This document shows positions 46,119 to 54,021 of a DNA stretch of 64,000 nt, piece by piece (the first letter of the stretch is position 1; every line of letters starts with the position of its first letter). Origin of the DNA: Bryobacterales bacterium (GTDB taxonomy: Bacteria > Acidobacteriota > Terriglobia > Bryobacterales > Bryobacteraceae); NCBI GenBank assembly GCA_016789905.1, contig JAEUQC010000070.1, positions 1-64,000 of the forward strand, read 5' to 3'. Under the pieces are notes generated by a model. That model saw only the letters and a list, made by a program, of their open reading frames with translations. It did no database searches and was not told the origin of the DNA. A program made the position numbers and the translations under genes.

Positions 46119-46146
46119 AAAAAGGCCGCGGCTTCCCTGCGCGGCC
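46119..46146 (-). terminator. Rho-independent terminator after the STAS gene (minus strand)
   Basis: On the minus strand GGCCGCG pairs with CGCGGCC around a nine-base loop and is followed by TTTTT. It lies 28 bases after the STAS stop, directly before the GNAT start codon. So the STAS gene is probably transcribed alone. Confidence 0.82.
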
Positions 46147-46173
46147 CTCTCCGGATCATGAACTGCGGGCAAG

Positions 46174-46515
46174 CTAGAAGCTCGCAACCGCCGCAGCTTC
46201 CTCATTGAAAACTTCAAACACGGTGTAGAGCTTCGTGATCTGCAACAGGTCCTGGACTCGCTTGGTTAGGTTCAACAGCTTCAGACTGCCGCCATTGTTG
46301 GAAACGGAGGTAAAGGCCGACACCAGTTCCCCGATACCGGAACTGTCGATATAGGTGACGTCGCCAAGGTTAAGGACAATCTTTTTCGTCCCATCGGCTA
46401 CCAACTTCTTCACCGCCTCCCGTATCGCCACCGAGCCATCCCCCAAAGTGATCTTCCCGCCGACATCCACGAGGCACACATCGCCATTCTGCCTTACGTT
46501 AATCGTTGCGCTCAT
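46174..46515 (-). CDS. STAS-domain anti-sigma-factor antagonist
   Basis: A 113-residue single-domain STAS protein of the SpoIIAA/RsbV type. The key loop is VTYIDSSGIGELVSAF, with the phosphorylatable serine at position 58 or 59. It also has the family N-terminus (VCLVDVGGKITLGDG) and KLLNLTKRVQDLLQITKL. In known systems such proteins release a sigma factor when a PP2C phosphatase removes their phosphate. The divergent neighbour at 46609 is exactly such a phosphatase. A strong GGAGAAG precedes the ATG. The partner kinase and sigma factor are not in the window. Confidence 0.93.
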   Translation of the reverse strand: MSATINVRQNGDVCLVDVGGKITLGDGSVAIREAVKKLVADGTKKIVLNLGDVTYIDSSGIGELVSAFTSVSNNGGSLKLLNLTKRVQDLLQITKLYTVFEVFNEEAAAVASF

Positions 46516-46608
46516 TCGTCTTCTCCAATTCGCTATTCTTGTCCGGCCTCGCCGTGAAGCGAGAACCTTGTGTCATCATGAGATACTTTCACAGTATAGC
46601 CGCGCCGC

Positions 46609-48279
46609 ATGACAGAATTTGTTGAAACTGAGATCTTATTGATTGGTCCCGATGGCGCCCCCCGCCCTATCCGACTGAACGCTTCCCCGTTCATCATGGG
46701 CCGTTCGGAGACGGTGAACCTGCCGATGCCAGGGGATACGATGCTTTCCCGCCAGCACTGCGCCTTTGAGTGGACGGCGGGGGCGTGGGTGATCCGCGAC
46801 CTGGGCAGCAAGAACGGCACCACGGTGAACGGACAGCCGCTGGTTCGAGAGCATCGGCTTTTCTCTGGGGACCGCATCGTCGCTGGCCGGCAAGTTCTTG
46901 AGTTCGAGGTCAACAAGGGCACGCTGCCGAAACCCGCGCCGTCGCCGCTTGAATTCGTGGAAGACGATGCGGGCGTGCCGATGCGGCCCGATTCCACGTT
47001 CATCATCCGGCTCGATTCGGCGAATTTTTCCTCCAAGCCGTCCGGAGCGCTTTCGGTCGAACTCGAGCGAGCCAACCGCCGCATGGATGCGCTCGTCCGC
47101 GCCGGGCGCGAGTTGGCGTCATTCAAACCGATTGAAAGCCTGTTCGGGATCACTCTGGATTTGGCGCTAGACGCCGTAGGCGCCAAGCGCGGCGTGCTGA
47201 TGACGCTGGAAAACGGGGAACTGATTACTCGCGCCAACAAGGGCGACGGGTTTCGAGTCTCGTCGGCCGTCCGCGACAAGGTCATGCGTGAACGGGCGTC
47301 ACTCTTAGTGCAAGACGCTTCCGCCGATTCGCTCCTCCGCGCGTCGCAGACCATCGTCCAACAGAACATCAAGAGCCTGATGGCCGTCCCGTTGCAGACC
47401 GAGTCCCAGGTCATCGGCATTCTCTACGTCGATACTCCGAGCCTGCTGCACCCGTTTGACGCCGAAGCGCTGAGCCTGCTCACGGTGTTTGCCAACATCG
47501 CCGCCATTCGGATAGAACATGCCCGGCTGGTGGAGGTGGAGCACGCCGAGCGTCTTATGATGCACGACCTGGAACAGGCCGCCGACATCCAGCGCAATCT
47601 CTTCCCGCAGAATCCGCCTCAACTGCCTGGCCTGGAACTTTCCGGCCGCTCGCTTCCGTGCCGCTCCGTTGGCGGAGACTACTTTGACTACATCCCCATG
47701 GCGGACGGGCGCATCCTGGTTGTGGTGGCCGATGTTTCCGGCAAGGGTCTGGCTGCTTCGCTGCTGATGTCGAGCCTGCAGGCGCGCGTCCACGCACTGT
47801 GCGAGTTGGAAACTGACGTCGCAAAGCTTGTTAGCCGCTTGAACCATTCCATCAAGGCCAATACGCCCGACAACAAGTTCATTACTGGATTCTTCGCCGC
47901 CATCCACCCTGACACCGGGGAAATGGAGTATTCAAACGCGGGCCACAATGCCCCGGTGATCGCCCGCCAATCCGGGAAAACCGAACTGCTCACGGCTGGC
48001 GGTCCGGTTCTCGGAATTCTGCCGAACATCACGTACGCCGGAGGCCGAACCCGGCTGGATCGGGGCGACCTGCTGGTGATGTACAGCGACGGTGTTTCGG
48101 AAGCGCCAAACGCAAAGGGCGATGAGTTTGGCGAGGAACCCGTGGCACAGATCGCCGCGGCGTGCATCGATCGCTCCGCGGACGAGGTGCTAATGGAAAT
48201 CGCCCGCCAACTGCGTGCTTTTCTGGGTGACTGCTCCCCGACCGACGACGTGACCATGGTGGTCGCCCGAAAACGCTAG
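46609..48279 (+). CDS. FHA-GAF-PP2C serine phosphatase (RsbU-like)
   Basis: A 556-residue signalling protein. Residues about 8-105 form an FHA phosphothreonine-binding domain: FIMGRSETVNL (GR at 31-32), LSRQHCAF and LGSKNGTTVNG. About 145-300 is a GAF sensor (RGVLMTLENGELITRANKG, LMAVPLQTESQVIGILYVD). About 325-556 is a SpoIIE/RsbU-type PP2C phosphatase with LEQAADIQRNLFPQ, GGDYFDYIPMADGRI, VADVSGKGLAASLLMS and TDDVTMVV. It faces the STAS gene, so it probably dephosphorylates that antagonist. The 3' end overlaps the convergent gene at 48276 by four bases. Confidence 0.92.
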   Translation: MTEFVETEILLIGPDGAPRPIRLNASPFIMGRSETVNLPMPGDTMLSRQHCAFEWTAGAWVIRDLGSKNGTTVNGQPLVREHRLFSGDRIVAGRQVLEFEVNKGTLPKPAPSPLEFVEDDAGVPMRPDSTFIIRLDSANFSSKPSGALSVELERANRRMDALVRAGRELASFKPIESLFGITLDLALDAVGAKRGVLMTLENGELITRANKGDGFRVSSAVRDKVMRERASLLVQDASADSLLRASQTIVQQNIKSLMAVPLQTESQVIGILYVDTPSLLHPFDAEALSLLTVFANIAAIRIEHARLVEVEHAERLMMHDLEQAADIQRNLFPQNPPQLPGLELSGRSLPCRSVGGDYFDYIPMADGRILVVVADVSGKGLAASLLMSSLQARVHALCELETDVAKLVSRLNHSIKANTPDNKFITGFFAAIHPDTGEMEYSNAGHNAPVIARQSGKTELLTAGGPVLGILPNITYAGGRTRLDRGDLLVMYSDGVSEAPNAKGDEFGEEPVAQIAAACIDRSADEVLMEIARQLRAFLGDCSPTDDVTMVVARKR

Positions 48280-48806
48280 CGAGGCAGGATCTCCGCCACC
48301 TCCGCAATCACACGCCCGTCCGGCTGGCGGAGTTCATTGCAACGGCCATAGAGGATCTGGCCGGGTTCTCCTTGCAATAGGTCTTCCAGCCGGTGGTCGA
48401 TGACGATTTGAAAGTAGCCGCGCGGGTGGCTGGTGAAAGGAATCGAGTAATGTTGCAGCAGACCGCCCAATGGAATCCGCGCTTCCAGAACACGCAGCCG
48501 GGGTTCGTCCGCGAAACAGCCAAGGTCGATTCCTATCGCGCCAAACTCCACCGGAGCATGTGTATCCTTGCGCCTAAGAACCGAACACCGGACCAGATAG
48601 TCGCCCATCCGTGTAGACGCTTGCGCGTCCAGGATCAGACCACTGCCATGGAAATCCGCCAGGCGCGACGTCATATCCTGGCTATGCGCCAGCAGATGGC
48701 GGTCCCGTTCCGGTAGTGCCTCCGGCGGCACAAACGTCACCGGAAGATCGCGGCTTGCCAACCCATAAAAGAACCGCAAGGGCGCCAGTATATCGATTTC
48801 CAGCAT
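48276..48806 (-). CDS. Chorismate-lyase-like (UbiC/UTRA fold) protein
   Basis: A 176-residue protein I assign with moderate confidence to the chorismate-lyase-like superfamily. The supporting segments are RDRHLLAHSQDMTSRLADFHG, VRCSVLRRKDTHAPVEFGAIGIDL and RIPLGGLLQHY. These recall the ligand-binding frame of UbiC and related DUF98-type proteins, with the 'PVEFGxI' strand and 'PLGxxL'. Whether it keeps lyase activity cannot be told. It lies 15 bases after the DinB-like gene on the same strand. Confidence 0.55.
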   Translation of the reverse strand: MLEIDILAPLRFFYGLASRDLPVTFVPPEALPERDRHLLAHSQDMTSRLADFHGSGLILDAQASTRMGDYLVRCSVLRRKDTHAPVEFGAIGIDLGCFADEPRLRVLEARIPLGGLLQHYSIPFTSHPRGYFQIVIDHRLEDLLQGEPGQILYGRCNELRQPDGRVIAEVAEILPR

Positions 48807-48821
48807 GAAGGGGAGTGTTCG

Positions 48822-49433
48822 CTATTGCTTGGGATACCCGGGCGCCGCCATCACTTCTTTCATCTGCAGCAGATGCCGTTCGGCGTGTCCGCTGATCATC
48901 AGAATCATCTCGTAAAGGTCCATCTCGCGTCCTGGTCCCATTTGGAAGAAACGCCCGCGCAGGTCGTCCCCGGTCGTTTCGACGTAGCGGATCGTGGTAT
49001 CACGCCGTTCGTTCAGCGCGGCGACCAGAGCTGCTTTCGTCGCAAAGCGGCCTGTGGGGCGAATCTCCCCCGGCGCGGTTGCCGTCTTGGTGCGGTCTGT
49101 CATTTGTGCCAACACGGCCTTAGCCGCGGCTTCTTTGGCGCTGGCCTTGGCTTTGCGCTTCGCCTCATCCACCGGAGCCTTTTTGGCTGTCTGCTCAATC
49201 AACCCACGGAGAAAATTCTCTGTCTCTGTGATGTGCTCGGCGCACTCGGCAATACTCCAGCGCGTCGGGCCGGCCTTGAAATTCCACTGTGCAGCACTTA
49301 GCGGGGTAATCAGATCCAGCACCTGTTTCCGCGTCGCATGCAAATGGCTCATCGCCTGGTCGCGTTCCCCTTTGCTCAGCGGTTCCGCACTTAGCGAAAG
49401 CGAGAAAAGCGCCAACATCATCCAATTCCGCAT
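48822..49433 (-). CDS. Exported DinB-like protein
   Basis: A 203-residue protein with a signal peptide (about 1-16, ending SLSAE). The rest is a DinB/YfiT-like bundle: HLHATRKQVLDLITPLSAAQWNFKA, AECAEHITETENFLRGL and the C-terminal HAERHLLQMKEV, giving the three metal-binding histidines. A lysine/alanine-rich insert lies at about 88-115. An AGGAGG site sits well placed before the ATG. An export signal is unusual for the superfamily but common in Solibacter-type relatives. Confidence 0.85.
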   Translation of the reverse strand: MRNWMMLALFSLSLSAEPLSKGERDQAMSHLHATRKQVLDLITPLSAAQWNFKAGPTRWSIAECAEHITETENFLRGLIEQTAKKAPVDEAKRKAKASAKEAAAKAVLAQMTDRTKTATAPGEIRPTGRFATKAALVAALNERRDTTIRYVETTGDDLRGRFFQMGPGREMDLYEMILMISGHAERHLLQMKEVMAAPGYPKQ

Positions 49434-49531
49434 CGATTCCTCCTGAAAAGTCCTAGGGTGACATTCCTAGATCGCGGGCCTAAACGTTCAGACCCCTGAG
49501 GCCGATAGTACCAAAGGAGGCACTGTGCACC

Positions 49532-50743
49532 GTGTCTGATTCCAACTGTCAGTCAAACTTTCTGACTCCATACCCCCCTCTTGCCGAATCCCACCTGTCG
49601 GCTATTCCGGCCATTCCCTCCGGGTTAGCGGCAGAACCGCTCCAAGAAGGGGGCCGCGCGGGCCGTCTGCTGCTCGTCGATTCGCTCGAGATCAATAGGC
49701 GTTTGGCGAAAGGCATGCTTCGTTCGGCCGGACAGTATGAGTTCTTCGAAGCCGCGACGGGCCGTGCCGCCCTGGAGATTCTGGACCGCCAGCCCGTTGA
49801 CCTTGTCATCGTAGACCTCATGATGCCCGACATCAGCGGTCCGGAGTTCTGCCGCAGGCTAAAGAGCAGCCGGAAGACCCAATTACTACCGATCCTTATG
49901 ATCACTAGCCTCCAGGGGGCCGAGCATGAAGTTCTCGGCATCGACGCCGGGGCCGACGAATATCTCACCAAGCCGCTCCATCCTTCTGTGCTGCGCGCCA
50001 GAGTCCGCGCACTGCTCCGCCACAAATCGGCCATCGACTCGCTCGATGAGGCCGAGACAATCCTTTTCGCCCTCGCCCAGGCGGTGGAGGCTCGTGACTC
50101 TTATACCGCCGAACACTGTCAGCGCCTTGCCACCTACAGCGTAGCCCTCGGCGTCGCGCTCGGGCTTTCGCGGCCGGAACTGGTTGCGCTATACCGCGGC
50201 GGGTTCCTCCACGATATTGGGAAGGTATCCATTCCGGACAGTATTCTACATGGCGTCCGGCACCTTGACGAGGAAGAATGGGCCATCATGAAGCTGCACA
50301 CAGTTCGGGGAGAGGAAATTTGCCGGCCGATGAAGACACTCGCGCCAGTCCTTCCCATCATTCGATCCCACCACGAGAAGTGGGACGGCTCCGGGTACCC
50401 GGACGGGCTCCGGGGTGAGAATATCCCTCTCTTGGCACGAATTCTTCAGATCGTCGATATCTTCGACGCCCTGATTACAGAGCGAACCTACAAGCGAGCC
50501 TTCTCGGTCGAGGAGGCGACGCGGTTGCTCGAAGAGGAAGCGGCCCGTGGATGGCGCGACGCGGAACTGGTATCGCTCTTCGTTAGCCTGCTCAATAGAA
50601 ACATGCTGGAGTCTACCGCCTCACTCATCGATACCGACTGGCCAGAACTTTCCTCCATGCTGCGCTCCCTCCAGGCGATGCATCGAAACATCCAAGGGAC
50701 AGGGGTCGCTCAAGTGATTGCCATGCCAGAATCTGTTCTTTAA
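49532..50743 (+). CDS. Response regulator with HD-GYP domain (cyclic-di-GMP phosphodiesterase)
   Basis: A 403-residue two-domain protein. Residues about 45-165 are a receiver domain (LLLVDSLEINRRLAKGM, phosphoacceptor Asp95 in VDLMMPD, Lys in EYLTKPL). Residues about 175-385 are an HD-GYP domain: FLHDIGKVSIPD (His227, Asp228), and HHEKWDGSGYPDGLRGENIP (280-299) with GYP intact. It should hydrolyse cyclic-di-GMP when phosphorylated. The start is GTG at 49532, 11 bases after a perfect AAAGGAGG. No partner kinase is adjacent. Confidence 0.92.
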   Translation: MSDSNCQSNFLTPYPPLAESHLSAIPAIPSGLAAEPLQEGGRAGRLLLVDSLEINRRLAKGMLRSAGQYEFFEAATGRAALEILDRQPVDLVIVDLMMPDISGPEFCRRLKSSRKTQLLPILMITSLQGAEHEVLGIDAGADEYLTKPLHPSVLRARVRALLRHKSAIDSLDEAETILFALAQAVEARDSYTAEHCQRLATYSVALGVALGLSRPELVALYRGGFLHDIGKVSIPDSILHGVRHLDEEEWAIMKLHTVRGEEICRPMKTLAPVLPIIRSHHEKWDGSGYPDGLRGENIPLLARILQIVDIFDALITERTYKRAFSVEEATRLLEEEAARGWRDAELVSLFVSLLNRNMLESTASLIDTDWPELSSMLRSLQAMHRNIQGTGVAQVIAMPESVL

Positions 50744-50750
50744 TAACGTT

Positions 50751-52487
50751 ATGCGCGCCGCCCACTTCCTCTGCTCGCTCCTTGTAGCATTACCCGCCCT
50801 CGCCCAGCCTCGCTCTGTGCCCATGCCCGATTCGGAACGAACCCGCTGGTTCAGAGACGCCAAGTTTGGCATTTTCGTCCATTGGGGCCCGTACTCCGTC
50901 ATCGGCCGCCATGAGTGGGCACGGCATAAGCTGCAAATTCCACAGCCGGAATACGATAGGTTCGCGCGGCAGTTCAACCCCGTGAAATTCAACGCTTCCG
51001 AGTGGACGCGACTCTTCCAAAACGCGGGAGCCAAGTACATTGTCATCACGTCCAAACACCACGACGGATTCTCTATCTACCGCAGCGGTGTCAGTAACTA
51101 CGACATGGAGATCACACCCTATTCAGCTGATCCCTTAAAACAACTCGCCGAAGCAGCCCAGCGATCAGGCCTCCGCCTGGGTTTCTATCACTCCATCATG
51201 GACTGGAAGCATCCGGACTATCGGCCGCTCCGTTCCTGGGAGCACCCGAAGACATTTGAGGAGGGCGGCGACCTGCCTCGCTATCTGGATTACATGAGGG
51301 GGCAACTGCGGGAACTGCTGACCAATTATGGAGAAGTCGCCACCATCTGGTTTGACGGCGAATGGGAGCACAAACCCGAGGAAATCAATGCCGACGGCAT
51401 CTACGAATTCATCCGGACGCTGCAACCCAATACGCTCATCAATGATCGGCTTTACAATCGCCGCCCAGGCAACAAGGCAGATTTCGGAACGCCGGAACAG
51501 TACGTGCCGGCCACCGGGGTTACAGGCGCCGACGGGAAGCCGCTACTGTGGGAAAGTTGCGTCACCATCAACGGCGATAGCTGGGGTTACAACAAGTACG
51601 AGACAGATTTCAAGACCGAGCGCGACCTGATTCGGATGCTGATTGAGGTGGTGAGCAAAGGAGGAAATCTGCTGTTGAACGTGGGCCCCCGTCCGGATGG
51701 CACAATCCAGCCGGAGTTCGTTTACCGTCTGGAAGCCATTGGCCGCTGGATGAACGTAAACGCAGAGGCTATTTATGAGACCGCCGCATCCCCGTTCCCC
51801 CGGCTTCCATTTTATGGCCGCGCGACCGTCAAGGGCTCGACGGTCTTCCTCCACGTGTTCAATTGGCCGAAAGACGGCAAACTCCGCGTCCCAGGGTTGA
51901 ACAACATCGTCTACAAGGCATACCTTCTCCTAGATCGAAACACTCAACTGACGACCGCCCGCGACGGTGACGACGTCATTGTCACCGTTCCAGCGGTGGC
52001 GCCGGACGATACCGCTTCCGTTATTGCCCTCCAATTGGATGGCACGCCGCAAGTGAAGCCGTCGTTCGATGTGCCCGGCCAGGATGGCACGCTGGTGCTC
52101 TCCGCTGCCGCCGCCGAAATAGAGTCCAGTCATGGCCAGCGTCTCAAGATGGAGAACATCTTCGGTCACGCGTATCTCACCCGCTGGACCAGGCCGGAGG
52201 ATGTACCAGTTTGGACGCTCAACATCCCGAAATCGGGGCGTTACAGCGTATCCCTGCGCTATGCGGCCGCGCGAGCCAGTAAGGACCTTCCCTTTTTCAT
52301 CAAGTCTGGCGACGCCCTCCTCCGCGGCAAAACAGAAGTCACCGGAGACGCCCAGGTATTCAAGGACTTCGCCGTCGGCATACTTTCGCTGAAGGCTGGC
52401 CGGCAAACGCTGCAGATGCAATCCAACGCCCCGCCGGGCGCACCGGCCATGAATCTGGAGGCACTTCTCCTCACACCCGCAAAATAG
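50751..52487 (+). CDS. GH29 alpha-L-fucosidase
   Basis: A 578-residue exported enzyme. A signal peptide (about 1-19, ending ALAQ) precedes the catalytic domain: RDAKFGIFVHWGPYSV, YIVITSKHHDGFSIY, and the nucleophile Asp202 in ATIWFDGEWE. The later family block is SKGGNLLLNVGPRPDGTIQPE. The C-terminal 130 residues are beta-sandwich-like, as usual. It releases alpha-L-fucose from glycans outside the cytoplasm. The ATG at 50751 is chosen because the signal peptide starts there. It lies eight bases after the HD-GYP stop. Confidence 0.94.
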   Translation: MRAAHFLCSLLVALPALAQPRSVPMPDSERTRWFRDAKFGIFVHWGPYSVIGRHEWARHKLQIPQPEYDRFARQFNPVKFNASEWTRLFQNAGAKYIVITSKHHDGFSIYRSGVSNYDMEITPYSADPLKQLAEAAQRSGLRLGFYHSIMDWKHPDYRPLRSWEHPKTFEEGGDLPRYLDYMRGQLRELLTNYGEVATIWFDGEWEHKPEEINADGIYEFIRTLQPNTLINDRLYNRRPGNKADFGTPEQYVPATGVTGADGKPLLWESCVTINGDSWGYNKYETDFKTERDLIRMLIEVVSKGGNLLLNVGPRPDGTIQPEFVYRLEAIGRWMNVNAEAIYETAASPFPRLPFYGRATVKGSTVFLHVFNWPKDGKLRVPGLNNIVYKAYLLLDRNTQLTTARDGDDVIVTVPAVAPDDTASVIALQLDGTPQVKPSFDVPGQDGTLVLSAAAAEIESSHGQRLKMENIFGHAYLTRWTRPEDVPVWTLNIPKSGRYSVSLRYAAARASKDLPFFIKSGDALLRGKTEVTGDAQVFKDFAVGILSLKAGRQTLQMQSNAPPGAPAMNLEALLLTPAK

Positions 52488-52715
52488 GCCGCAGTTTCGA
52501 AGATCAGTCGCTACCGGAGGGCAGCAATCTCGTTTGTCGTGACCGGCGGGGTTGACTGCATCCTCATCGGACTCGGTTTCACGGATCTCAGACGCATTTC
52601 GTTCGCCGTTCCCTTGATCCCGGCGGAGGGTCCGGGTCTGCTTGTCTGGCCGATTTCCTCTCCGGGACCCGATGAATCGCGATCGAAACCCGCGCGGCCT
52701 CCCAATGCACTTTCC

Positions 52716-53348
52716 TCAACGCTTCAGGAACTGAAACGCGATTTCCCGCCCGTGGCCTTGCTCTAGCGCTAGCGAAATCCACAACAGCGCAAACGGCTCC
52801 AACAAGCGCGCCTGGCGAAGCGGACCGGCGTCCTTCGCATCGAAACCTATCGCTTCCGCCAGTCGCCCAACGGTCTCCTTCGCCTTGGCGTCGTCCCCGC
52901 AGAAAAAGAGGACGGGCCGTACGCCGCCGAATGACGGATTTTCCATCACGTTCGAACCCACCGTATTGAACGCCTTCACCACCCAAGCGCCCGGCGCCCA
53001 GCAAGAGACCATTTCCGCACCAGAGACCGTCGTCCCGACTTCCAATCCCGCAAGGCCCGGCAAAAGCGGATTCGTCGCATCGATGAGCACTTTCCCTGCT
53101 AGGGGACCAAGCCCATCCAAGACCTCTTTTGTTGTGGGCCACGGCGTTGCTAGTAAGAGAACATCGCTGAACGCCACAGCGTCAGCCAGCGTAGCCGCTC
53201 GGGCGCCGTTACCGGCGCGTTCCGCCAAGCCGGTCATCAACGGCGTATCCGGGTGCCTGGATCCGAAAACAACCGTGTGCCCCGCTTGGGACCAGCGTAA
53301 TCCCAGCGTTCCACCAACGCTTCCACTTCCAATAATGCCAATCCGCAT
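52716..53348 (-). CDS. NADP/F420-type reductase (NAD(P)-binding)
   Basis: A 210-residue protein with an N-terminal Rossmann motif (RIGIIGSGSVGGTLGLRW), then GSRHPDTPLM, VLLLATPW, VLIDATNPLLPG and VVKAFNTVGSNVM. This is the F420-dependent NADP reductase-like superfamily; many members use other coenzymes. It is divergent from the TetR gene with a shared palindrome, so it is a likely target of that regulator. The 228 bases downstream (52488-52715) hold nothing I recognise. Confidence 0.88.
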   Translation of the reverse strand: MRIGIIGSGSVGGTLGLRWSQAGHTVVFGSRHPDTPLMTGLAERAGNGARAATLADAVAFSDVLLLATPWPTTKEVLDGLGPLAGKVLIDATNPLLPGLAGLEVGTTVSGAEMVSCWAPGAWVVKAFNTVGSNVMENPSFGGVRPVLFFCGDDAKAKETVGRLAEAIGFDAKDAGPLRQARLLEPFALLWISLALEQGHGREIAFQFLKR

Positions 53349-53362
53349 TGTGTCTCTTTTCT

Positions 53363-53386
53363 TTACGATACTGTATCGTATCGTAA
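53363..53386. promoter_or_regulatory. Nested palindromes, probable TetR operator
   Basis: TACGATA (53364-53370) and TATCGTA (53374-53380) form a perfect 7-bp inverted repeat with a three-base spacer. TTACGATA (53363-53370) also pairs with TATCGTAA (53379-53386). The site lies between the divergent reductase (start 53348) and TetR gene (start 53407), as expected for an autoregulated TetR. Confidence 0.75.
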
Positions 53387-53406
53387 TAGATTGGCAAACT
53401 AGCCTT

Positions 53407-54021
53407 GTGGTTGCACCAAACTACGAAGAACAGTACCGCGGCCGGCCTCGTGATCCGGAGACCAATCGCCGCATCCTCGAAGTCACACTACTCCACCTGG
53501 CGAAAGATGGCTATGCTCGGATGTCGCTGGACGATATCGCTGTCGCCGCCGGGGTCAGCAAGCCGACTATTTATCGTCGCTGGCGCGGAAAGGCCGATCT
53601 TGCCACCGCTGCGCTGCGAACCATGCAACTGGCCGAGCCTGCGGTCGATACCGGTTCGGTGCGCGGCGATCTGATCGCGACGCTGGAGAACTTTCGGCGT
53701 TCCCTGCTACGCCCGAATGGACTGGCGCTCGTCGGCACCGTGCTCGCTGAGGAGGCGCATACTCCAGAATTGCTTGCGCTGTTCCGGGAGCGCCTTGTCG
53801 TTCCCCGTCGCCAGATGCTTCGCGATATCTTAACTCGTGCCAGAAAGCGCGGCGAACTCCGCCCGCGCGCTGCGACGGAGGCAGCCATTCATTCCCTTAT
53901 CGGCGCCATCTACGCCCGTTATTTGGCGACCTCGGATGTCCCGGCCGGATTCCCCCGCGAGTTGGTGAAGCTAGTGTGGCCTGGACTCGCCCGCCAGAAC
54001 GCTCTCAGGGCACCAACGTAG
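53407..54021 (+). CDS. TetR/AcrR family transcriptional regulator
   Basis: A 204-residue regulator. It opens with [25 protein letters not shown] and has the helix-turn-helix [20 protein letters not shown] (about 38-57). The C-terminal half ([25 protein letters not shown]) is a TetR_C-type ligand-binding domain. The start is GTG at 53407; frames open further left are antisense to the reductase and not real. Its 3' end overlaps the convergent histidine-kinase gene by 51 bases. Ligand unknown. Confidence 0.92.
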   Translation: MVAPNYEEQYRGRPRDPETNRRILEVTLLHLAKDGYARMSLDDIAVAAGVSKPTIYRRWRGKADLATAALRTMQLAEPAVDTGSVRGDLIATLENFRRSLLRPNGLALVGTVLAEEAHTPELLALFRERLVVPRRQMLRDILTRARKRGELRPRAATEAAIHSLIGAIYARYLATSDVPAGFPRELVKLVWPGLARQNALRAPT

